From contig CAMXBD010000018.1 of assembly GCA_947179245.1 (NCBI GenBank), forward strand, positions 1 to 36,161: a DNA stretch of 36,161 nt, read 5' to 3'. Source of the DNA: an uncultured Lachnospiraceae bacterium (GTDB taxonomy: Bacteria; Bacillota; Clostridia; Lachnospirales; Lachnospiraceae). The translations under genes and the position numbers were made by a program. The notes beneath the pieces are model-generated. The model made no database searches and was not told the origin of the DNA. It saw nothing but the letters and a program-made list of their open reading frames with translations. Shown here piece after piece: positions 1 through 12,200 of this stretch; within the stretch, counting starts at the first letter, position 1, and every line of letters begins with the position of its first letter.

Positions 1-82
1 ATAACCGTATAATCCGGTAGAAGGGTGATACTTTGTATAAGTTTAATATCCGGGAGAAGGTGGAGACCTAGAAGAAGGTGAA

Positions 83-154
83 GAGCCGGAAGAAGACGAA
101 GATTCGGAAGAAGATGAAGAACCAGAAGAAGACGAAGATTCGGAAGAAGATGAA
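83..154 (+). repeat. Tandem 36-bp repeat (2 copies) encoding EPEEDEDSEEDE
   Basis: 83-118 gagccggaagaagacgaagattcggaagaagatgaa and 119-154 gaaccagaagaagacgaagattcggaagaagatgaa differ at 2 positions; in frame with the giant ORF; followed by further E/D-rich codons. Confidence 0.9.
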
Positions 155-298
155 GTTATAGAAGAAGATGAGGAGCTGGATGAAGATCTTCTTCTAGAAG
201 ATACACAAATTATAGATGGGGAAGAGGACGTCAGTGAGTATGTACTGCAGGCTGGCGGAAATGGCATTCTGCCAGAGACAGAAGATGAGGATGGCGCT

Positions 299-3200
299 GT
301 GCTGTTCTCGGCACAGGAGGATCGTGCAGAAGCTGCTATTGTTGAGGGACTCAAAGCTAGAGAGACACAGATTGACGTTAGCAGTTATGGATTGACAGCA
401 AGTACGTTGAAAGAGGTATATGTTCGGGCATTAAATAATAATCCGAGTCTTTTTTATGTGAAATCGGCGTGGAGTTATTCTCAAACATCAAGTGGACAGA
501 TTGTGTACGTAATGCCAACTTATCTGGCGGAGTATGATGAGTCCTCTTCAGCGAGATATGAGGAGGCTGTACAGAAAGCGCTGGAATCAGTTAATGATGA
601 GATGAACGACAAGGAGAAAGCGCTTGCGTTGCATGATTATCTGGCGATGTGCTGCGCTTATGAAAACGATGGACAAGGTAACTATACGAGCTATAATGCC
701 TATGACGCACTTGTGAACGGAGTAGCTGTTTGTCAAGGGTATACACTGGCATATACGGAACTGTTGCAGAGAGTGGGGATTGGCACTTCTTACGCAACCA
801 GTGATCCGATGAACCATATCTGGAATTTGATCGAGCTGGATAATAGCTGGTATCATGTTGACGTGACTTGGGATGATCCGACGCCGGATTATACAGGAAG
901 AGTATTACATAATAATTTTTTGCGCAGCAATAATGGTATAACAGAGGAAGGACACTATAGCTGGGTAACAGGAATTGATGGTTTGACATGTACGGATGAC
1001 AGTTATGCGTCAGGTCAATTCTGGAATGACCTTTCTACGGCTGTAATCTATGAGGGCGCTGACTGCTATTATATGTCGGGTACAGGAAATATTGTAGAAC
1101 GTTCCGGTGATGGCAGTGAGCAAAATGTGTACGGATTGACGGATAAGACGTGGAATGCTTGGGGCAGCAACGGCTATTGGCCGGGTATTTATACAGGCTT
1201 ATCGCGTGTGGGAAATTATCTGTACTGTAATGATAAGCTTCATGTTTATCGGATATCGCTTTCCAATTTCAGGGCAGAAGAGATATATAGCTATGCCGGC
1301 GGTGATGGCTACATTTACGGAACACGCGTGTGCGACAATATGCTTATGCTGGCAGTGTCACAAAATCCGAATAATATTCCGAGAAGAATGACAGTAGAAT
1401 TGCCGGAGCCGGTTGAAACATTTGACAACTTGGACTTTACATGGATGAGTGCATGGTATGATGATGATTTTCCTAATAATTCATATACAATTAGCAGCGC
1501 TAATACAAACGGTAAATTGAAGTGTATTGTTTTTACTCCGATGACAGAGTCACGGCAGAAAAATCTGAAAGATTTTTATGTTAATTTGTTCCAGACGGGC
1601 AAGTATGTGGAAGTTGTTCTTCTGGATACTAATGGCGTTGAGCGTAAACCATTGTGGGATCTCAAAACGCAGGCTGAAAGTGGATTGGTACCTGTTGGGG
1701 AAAGCAGCGCAGTAAAATACGGCTATGATACGGGCGACAGGGAAGAAGGAACAGATGGAATCAGGGAATCCTATCAGGCGTACTGTGAATCTGTGGAAGC
1801 AGAATACAATCCGGAGAATCCTGCCTGCTTTTTTATCGATGCACAAAATACAATGATTGATTATCACATTCTGAGTGCGGATACAACGATGTCAGAACTT
1901 GCATATGATATTGCAGGGACGGTTACAGAGAAGAGATATATAGAGGCATCGCTAAGTTCACCGGGCAATCTGAAAATCAAATCAAACAAAGAGGGTCGGA
2001 TTGTATTGCAGTGGGACGAGCCTTACGGTGATAGCGCAGATCATTACAATGTCTATCGTGCTGATGCAAGAAATGGTAAATATGTAAAGCTTGACGCAGA
2101 GTGCACCTATTGGTCTGATGCATCCGGAAATAGTCATGTACTGTATACAGATATAGTAGATGCTGTAAATGGGAATAATCCGGTTTATTATTATAAAGTG
2201 GTAGCCGCCGATTGGTTCGGCGCACTTAGTCCGGAGAGTAATATAGCGACGAATGAGGGGATGAAAACAGTAGCGGATCCCTCTTATAAGAAAAAGATTT
2301 ATCTGGTAGATGAGGATGGGAACGAAGTAGATTCCATAACATTGGGCGTGGGAGAGTCTATTCGGTTGTATCCGGAGATGTTATGCAATAATGGAGAAGT
2401 TGTCCGGTTTGATGGTAAAGGATTTCCTTCGGATGATTTGTATACTGATGATATTCCACATTATTCTATTGTTAAAGGAAATGACTTTGATTATGACTGG
2501 GATTCAGAATATGTGTCATATTCGTTTGAAATGTTAGACAGAGGGTACGTTGTGATAACCGGTTTACAGAGTACTGATGGTGCAGACAATCGGTATTTCA
2601 AGTGCTCGATTGAGAACAATCCCTATACGGAAGAAGCACAGGAAATAAAGACTTATGTGCCTGTAACTGTAACCGGAGAAGGAGTATCGGATACGGGCTG
2701 GACACTGCCATTAGACTGTTATACCGACAGACAGGAACTGAATCAGATGCTTCGTGACAAAGTGATAAACCGCGAAACGAAGATGGGCTTTTGCGTGCCT
2801 CAGACTATTTGGGATGAATGGCAGGAAGAAGCAAAATGGTCAGTTGACCGGGATATCATGGATTTTTATAAAGATCGTGAGGGTATGAAGTCTTGGGAGG
2901 GAGACTATCTGTTATATGCTGTGGAACGGCAGAATTCCAAAGAACAGGGCTATGCTATTTATAGATGGGACAGCCAAGAAGAGGATAACTTATATTATAT
3001 TGTTACAATGGATTTCAAGTATTTTGATAATGCAGATCAGGAAGAGAAAGTGAAGGACAAGCTGGATGAACTGATCTGGACGCCGGGAGGAGCACTGTAC
3101 CAGTATCATGATTCTAAATATGATGAATATGAAATTGTTAAGGCGTGCATGGACTGGATTCAGAATAATGTATCTTACATAGGTACGACAACGGCAGTTT

Positions 3201-6200
3201 ACCATTCAGCCTATAGCGCTCTATACAACAAAAAGGCAACTTGTGAGGGATATTCGCTCTTACTTTATAGAATGCTGAGAGAGTTTGGTATTTCTAACCG
3301 TATTTTGATGGGAACGGATGCAAATGCCCATACTTACAATATTGTAGAGATTAATGGAGTGTACTATTTTACAGATCCTTCTGCTAATATTTTGCTGAAG
3401 GGCTCCAAGAACTTCTCGCATGCACCGTGGCAGTCGCATTTCCGTGATCCGGAGTTCAAGGCGAATATAACGGATCGGATATCTGAAACAGATTATGTTT
3501 ATCTACCCAGAAATATAGAGCTTTATCAGCTTGCAACAAATGATGGACAGGAAGTAGAAACATATATTGACAGATATAAGACTTTTGAAGAAGCCAGAGA
3601 GGTAATGGAGGAGGATGGAAATTACCTTATCCGTTTAATGGGTAATACATCCTTGGTTACAGGCGATGAGCTGGATCTGCCCACGAATATTGGATGTGAG
3701 CTGGATTTAAAAGGATATACACTGGGTGTGCCGAAAAGCGCGGTTATCTGTGCAGATATTTATGGCGGTGATAACGGCAAAGGTGTAATTAAAGTGGATA
3801 AGAATCAGTCCTTGACTTTGAATACAAGCGGAAGTGAGATTCAGGTGCGCAATCTTACGATCAGCTTTGATGCTGCCTCACAATCTAGCGAATTGAAGCT
3901 TGGGAGCAGTTCTTTGGACAAGCCGCTTACTTTGACACAGGTGAATGTCACTGGAACACCTGCGCTTGTGGTTGGCAGTAATATTGTCATGGATTCTGCG
4001 TCCAGCTTTGCGGTTGGTGCATTGAAAGTAGAAGATACATCCAGAAATACGGTATTGGATGGAAAACTTACGGCAAAAACACTTGGGGCGGGTGCATTGA
4101 GCCTGACAGTCCGGGATTTGACTGTGAGTGGTGAGACAGTTGTAGATGGCGGCTTTGAGCTGAATGTGAAAGGCAATGTCTCTTTTGGAAAAGTGACTGT
4201 ACAGAATAGCAGCACAGCAGATCCCTTTTTAATTAACCTGCTTAAGATAGTGGATGGGCAGGATAGTGAAATCAGTACTGGCGCAGTGAAATTTACTGGC
4301 GCTTTAGTGAAGGATTCCAGTGCATCATATGCAGTGGAACTTCAAAGAATGAAGGCAGTACAGGGCAGCGAAGATGTGATGGAGTCTGACCCTTTTATGC
4401 CGGAGGATATCATAGCTACGATAACCGCTAAAGAGAGCGTGGTTCCCACGGGTTATTTCTGTATTCCGAAAGATACCTATGGAAGAGACTTGTGTCTGGT
4501 ACGGGAAGGAAATGCTTTGAAAGTACAAGGCGCCATACTGGAGGTCAGCTTGCAGGGGAAGACAGGAACGCAGAAATATGTTTCTCTGGACGAAGCAATC
4601 TTACGAATGGCATCAGATTTTGGCAATGAGAAGGGAGATTATACGTTTACTTTCCTGTCAGATACGAGTCTGACGAAAAATATTACGCTGCCAGCTATGG
4701 TACAGACGCTGGAGTTAAAGACTTCTGAAAAACAGGATAACCAACATTTATTTGCAGTTCTTGATTTGAAAGGCTATACGCTCAGTACGGTGGCGGCTGT
4801 GAAGATGTATGAGGGTCTGCAGATTATCAGCAGCGGGAAGAGAGGCAAATTGACCTTGACGGGAACAGCTGCGGACGGTCAGGACTTCTATGTGGAGACT
4901 TTGACAGGCGATGTGAAATGGATTAACGCGATTGGCGAGGAGCTTGTTAATGCATCTGACAGCAGGACGATGCTTGATGGAGTAGATCTTTCTGCAAGTA
5001 AAGGTGTGATTGTTCTACAGACGGAAGGTTCTGTAGTTTTGAACGCCAACATTTCGGCGAGAGAGCTTCGTGTGGAAAGCGGAAACTGGATTCTGGGCGG
5101 CGTGACAATGTCATCGGGATACAATGTGGCCAATGGCGCAGAAGTGGCACAGTCGGCGCTTACTTTGACGAACAGTATGGCAGATATTAGCGGTAACAGC
5201 ATCATAGATAATGCTGTCACGCTGACAAATACAAAACTGGCTGTGAAACAGGGTGGTGAACTGAGCGCTGGTACGATTCAAGTGAAGACACTCTATAAAC
5301 AAGAATCGGCAGCTAATGGATATACTATTGAGAATGCCGGACATTTTCAGGCGGGAACTTTACAGATGTCCGTTGGAACTTTTTACAATTCTGGTACAGC
5401 CCAGATGGATGCCATCAGTAATATCAAGGCTTTTGTAAATGCACGGAGTGCCGTTTTAGTTTCTGGTACTTTTAATCAGATAAGCAGTGGCAGCAGCCGG
5501 CTGGAGGCAGACTCTGTTCTGGCTGTTAAGGAGAAGGCTGTTTTGTATAACATAGAATTGTGCGGAGCATATTTCTATCAACTGGAAGGATGCAATACGG
5601 CTTTTGAGGGAAAAGTGACTCTGGCAGATGAAGTGTCCGATGAAGGTATCGGATTGAGATACGGTGTGATTACAGAAAGTACTTTTGAAAATCTGCTGAG
5701 GGATGGAAACGAAAATGTCAGCGTGCAGGAGCTTGCACCGCAGACAATGTTGTTTACCACTAAGATTTCCAAATTCCCGTCAACATATGTGAGAGCTTTG
5801 CAGCCAGATGCAGACTCTGCTTATACGATGGTGTACCAGATTGGACAGAATATCCGGGTTGGAAAAGAGTGGATCGTAATATGGGCTAAGCGGCTGGACG
5901 GCGAAGAACAGCATTTGAAGAGTTTTGTACGCTGGACGGACGCAGTGGCGTATTTGTCAGATTTATCTAATCCGAGTCTGACCTATATCGTGGATATTCT
6001 GGATGATGTGGATATCGAGCAGGCTCTGACAATGCCGGCTAAATCGGCAGGTCTTATCATTCGGGGAACTAACATGCCGGGAGAAGAAGCTGGAAGTGTC
6101 AGAACGAATGTGCTGACTTATACCGGAGATTTAAACCTGACGACCAATGTGGAATTTTCTAATATTGAACTGAGAGCAAAGAAGAATAATGTGGACTATC

Positions 6201-9200
6201 AAAGTGTAGTTACTCTGAAAGGAAAGAGTCTGACATTTTCAAATGGCGCCAGCGGAACATTCGCGGCTATAAATGGTAATGCGACAGCAGCGCTTGTGAT
6301 AAATGACTCCAGAGTGGAAGTGAGAGGTGCGCTGACCGTAGGAGAACTGCGCTCTGCAGAAGGCGGTGAGTTGATCGGTCTTGCAACGATTAAGAGAGAT
6401 AAGAATGGAAATATTACCGCTGTAACACCTCAGATTACTATTACCGGACAAACTGCCATAGATATGCCGATTACCGTTGGTTTACAGGAAAAGGTTACGG
6501 TAAATAAGGTAGTTTCTTATGAGATGATTAATTTTGCGGGAGCTTCCGGTGAGCAAATCCGCACAGCGGGCATTCAGTTGATAAAGGCAGTGTACGCACA
6601 ACCGGAGGACTATAAAGTTTCCGAAGAGAATGGAATACAGAACGGAACCTTAACAAAGAAGAATGGGTACCTGCTCTGGTTTGACGGATCAGAGTATAGT
6701 GTGATACTGCGCTACGGTTCCGGGGCGAATCAGACAGAGATTCCTTGTGCGACGTTTGCAGATGCTGTGGCAGAAATCAACAGCTTAAAGACGAAACAGC
6801 CCTATACGCTTCTGGTACAGGAAAAAGCGGAAGAAATCTCAGGCAATGCTCCTGCGGCTCTGGCTATGCCTAATAAAAATTATATATCGGGGCTGCGTAT
6901 CGAGGCAGTTTCTACAGATACAGTGAAATTGTATTATTTAGGAAATCTGACGCTGACGACTGATACCGTACTAAAAGATGTAGAATTTTGTCAGATGGTG
7001 AAAGTAGGAAAGGAATATGTGCCTGCAGATGTAAGTAAAGAGGACTATCCGGCGCCGGTAACGTTGTCCACCGGAGGATTTGGGCTGACCATTGAAGGAA
7101 AAGTGCGGTTTAATACACCACTGCACTTAAACGGTGCGAATGCGGGAACTTTTACCATTGCTAAAGATGCTTCTCTGGCTACGGAAACAAATGGAATAAC
7201 GGCTGATTTAGATAATACTTCAGTCAGTGTGATCGTTGGTTCAGTACAGAAATTTAAAACCTTTGATATTGCAGAGGGGCAGAGTGTACAAATCTGTCAA
7301 TTTGGAACCAAATCCGCTAAAGGAGTGACTTATACAGCAGCCACATTAAATGTGACAGGCATGACAGTAGGCGGAAACCTGACAGTGGATAATGGAAATG
7401 CGACAATCCGTGATCTTATCATGACAGGTGGAACACTTCAGGTTACTGGTGAGAAGGCTGGAAAAGCCGTTCTTACTAATGTGACGATGGAAGGAAATAA
7501 ATCGGAAATTTTTGCGGATCGTGATTTTACAATCAGTGGAACGCTGACAAATCTCGGCACGAATGCAGAGCTATACACCAGACAGAAGCCGGAAGCAAAG
7601 GGAATTACCCAGATGCCATATCTGAATATTACGGGCAAGGTGGTGACAGAACCCGGCAGACAGATTACAATTGGCGTGCGTCCGAATGATTGTACGATTG
7701 ATGAGATGGCGGAATTGCATGATGCTCCTCAAGCATCAGCACAGCTTCTGACGGCTAAGAGTGCAGGAGTGGAATGCTTCGCCGCAGATCCGGATAATGT
7801 GAACAATGCCGGAGCCTATGGACCGGGAAATGAAAACGGATACATGCTTGTGAAGACGGGCAATAATATCTATGCTTATGATTCAGACCATGTGGTAGTA
7901 GCGCTTTGTAAAGGAACAGTAAGCAATTGCAGTTTGGAAAATGCAGAGATTATTAACTATTATCCGGGATGGCAGGAGGCAGTTGCAGCGCTGAATGCAT
8001 TGAATCAGAAAACAGAAACCTATACGCTGCTGCTTTTGAAAGATATCGGTACACAGGATGCATCCTTAAGTCTTTCCATGCCATCCAAGGCAGAGAAGGT
8101 TTACGTGACAAGCGTTGATGTGGCAGATGGTAACAGTAAGAGTATTTTCTATCGTAATGCTCTGAATCTTGGTACGAATATGGAATTTGCCAATGTAGAG
8201 CTTGCGCCTGTAACTGCAAAGGGCTTAGGGGCATCACTTGGATTCACAGTGAATAATTTTGCTTTGACTTTACGTGACATTCAGGTGAGCGAGGCAGAAA
8301 GCGGTATGAGTCTGAAAGATATTACCGGAAAAGGTAAGGGCTCCGTAACACTTATGTCAGAAGGACTGACGTTTAGCGGTGGAATCAGCGGGGTACAGGT
8401 TCTCATGGTACAAAAGGATGCCATAGTCACGGGAGCTGTCAAGGCAGATACATTGATGCTTCAGGACAACGTGGAATTTACGGCAAATGGGGCGATTACC
8501 GTCACCAATATTGAGAACGGAAATGGACAGAACACGCTGGCTTACGGCAGAACAGCTAAGGATTTGTCAAACCTGACAATCAATGGAACAATTACAAATA
8601 GCAATAGAGAGAATCCTCTGCAGTTGAAGATGATTATTCCGGAGGGTAAAGACTGGAACGAGTATGCGTTGCACCTTGCTGAAATTAAGGCAGGTGGTTA
8701 TAAGGTTACATTGAGTGATACGAACAAGCTGGCGGTAATGCCGAAGGTATCGACCGCAGATTTTAATTTCTGCTTTAAGTCTATGGAACATGGGGATTTG
8801 GTGGAGAATATTGTCAAGGCGAATAAAGGACTCTATCTCATGGCTGATGACAACGAGGCAGACTATTCGGTCGGATTAAAATCATCGGCAAAAGATGGCA
8901 TGAATCTATGTATGGATCTGACGCAGGCGATGAATGAAATCAATACGCTGGCAGACGGGACGGCAGATTATACGCTATATTTGTGGGGTTACTTTGATGA
9001 TACCAATATTACGGATAACAATCCTTATGGTGCATTAACCATGCCGGGCAACGGCAAGGCGAAATCTGTGACACTGACAGGAAGCGACGAAGAAGGTGTG
9101 TCATATAATACAGTTGTGACCTTTACCGGAAATATTAATGCCTATGGAAATCTGACGATGAAAGATTTGTGTCTGGAGCCGGTAAAGAGTATCTCCAATG

Positions 9201-12200
9201 GTACACCGGCAGACTTTAATATTTCTGTCACAGGCAATGCCAAGAGCGGAGCATCCCTGACGTTAGATAACGTGAAGACTGAAGCTGACAAAAAATGGAA
9301 TTGGAGTAATCAGGAGATAGCGGTTGAAGAGACCGGATTTATCAATCAGATTTCAGGTATAAAGAATCTGACTAACGTGACAATCAGAAATTCCAATCTG
9401 CGTTTGAAGACTGGTATAGCCAATGTGAATGAGTTGTCCATGGACGACGTGCGATTGATTACCTGTAAAGCATCTACAGTCAATAACTTATCAATGAATA
9501 GTTCAAGCTGGGATGCGATGGGTGCGACTACGATTACAAACGTGACGAATTTTACAGGAGGCGGAGATAGCTGCTATCTGGCGACGAAACAGGCGGCGAA
9601 GAATTTCCTGCCGCAGCTTACGATTAATGGCAGAATAGAAGACGTTATGACCTGTAAGGTCATTGCGGCATCCACATCGGTGACAGAGATTAAGTATGTG
9701 GATTCTTATAAAGATGTGAAACTGGCTAAACTGCCAAAGGAGGCGGCTGGAAAACTTAATGTTCTCTGGTCGGAGAGTCAGACAGAAACAGAAAGCGGAT
9801 GGATTGTACCTGAGAATAGAATATATTATAAGGACACCGCAAATTATGTTCTTTGCGGCGATACCAGCGAAATGGCAATAAAGCTTACCGGTACAAACGG
9901 CGAGGGCGTGGCATTAGCTGATACTTATGCGAAGTGTTATCAGGATGTAGTTACGATTATCAATAATCTAAACGATCCAAAGGCTTCCTATAGAATTGAG
10001 CTCTTACAGTCCGAGTTTATGACTGGGAAGGACGGCACTTTTGGCGCAATGACTTTCCCGGCGAATAATAAAGCAGAGTCCATAACGCTGGCAGGCGATA
10101 TGCAGAATGTTCCGGTTTTAACTTTCAGTGGAAACATTACCGCATATGGAAATGTAACACTGGAAAATTTAGAGTTGTGTGCAGTAAAGAATATTGTTAG
10201 TTCAGTTCCTGTGGATTTCAATTTATCCATTAATGGAGGAAAAGATGCAGCATCACTGACTCTGACAAATGTTCAGATTAGTGAGAATGGCGGAAAGCTG
10301 AGTAGTGTTAATGGAAATAGTAAGGCTTCCGTAATTTTGAATAGTGAAGGACTGAACCTGTCCGGCAGCATCAATGGAGTAACAACACTCACGGTAAAAG
10401 AAAATGCTGTAGTAAACAATGCTGTCAAGGCGAATACGTTGAGACTTCAGGGTGGCATTGAATTTACGGCAAAGGGAGCGATTACTGTTACTGACATTGA
10501 AAACGTGGGCGGTCAGAATACGCTGGCGTATAGTAGAACGGCGAAGAATGTTACAAACCTGACGGTGAATGGAACGATTAACAATGTTGAAGGAACAGGA
10601 CAGCTTTTGTCACTGAAAATGTTACTTCCGGAAGGGGCAAGTCAGACAGCTTATGAATTGATGAAGGATCCGTTGAAAACGAGCGGTTTCCGGGTTGTAT
10701 TGAATGATCAGAAGAAGCTGGCAGTGCTTCCAAAGGTATCTACCGATGAATTTGAATTCAGCATAGGCAGTGATGGTTCTTCAAGTACGATTGCAGCAGA
10801 TAAACTCGTGAAAGCGAATAAGGGACTATATCTGGCAAATGATGATGTGGCGGCCGATATGGTGACATTGGAGACAATGGATGGAAATTCCGTCCGGTGT
10901 CTGGATCTGAACCAAGCTGTAAGCGAGATTAATACATTGGCAGATGGAACGGCAAGTTATAAGGTGATTTTGAACGGAGATTGTGAAGATGCTAATGTGA
11001 CGGATGCCAATGCCTACAGCGCGTTGACCATGCCCGGTAATGGCAAGGCGGGAAGCGTGACTTTGAAAGGAGAGTTGAATGGAGAAAATACTTCAGTTCT
11101 AACGTTCAGCGGAAACATTACAGCATACGGCAACATAACTATGGAGAACCTGACGTTGAATCCGATGAAGGGTGCTTCCAATAACGCCCCGGCAGATTTC
11201 AACATTACTGTTACGGGCAATGCAAAAACCGGAGCGTCCTTAATCATGAATCATGTACAGACTGCCGCTGATGAACAATGGGATTGGAGTTATCAGGATA
11301 CACCGGTTGAGCAAACAGGATTTATTAACCAGATTTCAGGCACAAAAGGTGTGACTAATGTAACGATTGAAGAATCTAATCTGCGTTTGAAGACCGGACT
11401 GACCAATGTAAATGAGTTATCTTTGAATAGCGCACGTTTGATTACCTGCAAGACCACTGTGATAAATAACTTGTCAATGGATGATTCCGGCTGGGATGCA
11501 TTGGGTGCGACCACGATTACAAACGTGACACATTTTGCGGGAAGCGGGGATAACTGTTATCTGGCAGCAAAACAGGCGGCGAAAACCTTCCAGCCACAGC
11601 TTACCATTAATGGCATGGTAGAGGAGATAGTGACCTGTAAAGTGATAGCGGCATCTACCTCGGTGACAGCGATTGAGTATGTGGCTTCTTACAAAGATGT
11701 GAAACTGGCAAAAATGCCAAAGGAGGCGGCCGGAAAACTTAATGTCCTCTGGACGGAGAGCCAGACGGGAACAGATAGCGAATGGGTTGTACCCGGAAAT
11801 AGAATATACTATAAGGATACTGCAAACTTTGTTCTTTGCGGCGATATCAGCGAAATGGCAGTAAAGCTTACAGGAACAAATAGTGGAGGTATGGCATATA
11901 TTGATACCTATGCGAAGTGTTATCAGGATGCAGTTACGATCATCAATAATACGAATGATCCAAAAGCTCTCTATGAGATTGAGTTTTTGATGGAAGGAGA
12001 AATCCGGACCGGAAAAGATGGAAATGCTTATGGTGCTTTGACATTGCCGACAAAGGCAACAGGAGTTACCATTCGGGGAGTCGTATCGGACACAGATACT
12101 GTTAGTACTTATCTATGCTATACCGGAACGCTGAAACCGAACTGCCCGACGACATTTAAGGATCTTGTTCTGACAGAAGGTGCAGTGAAGAAAAATGTAT

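Noticed and set aside
43-354. Minus-strand 103-aa Ser-rich ORF
   Set aside because: Antisense image of the E/D-rich repeat codons (gaa/gat read as ttc/tca/atc); no RBS; composition artefact.
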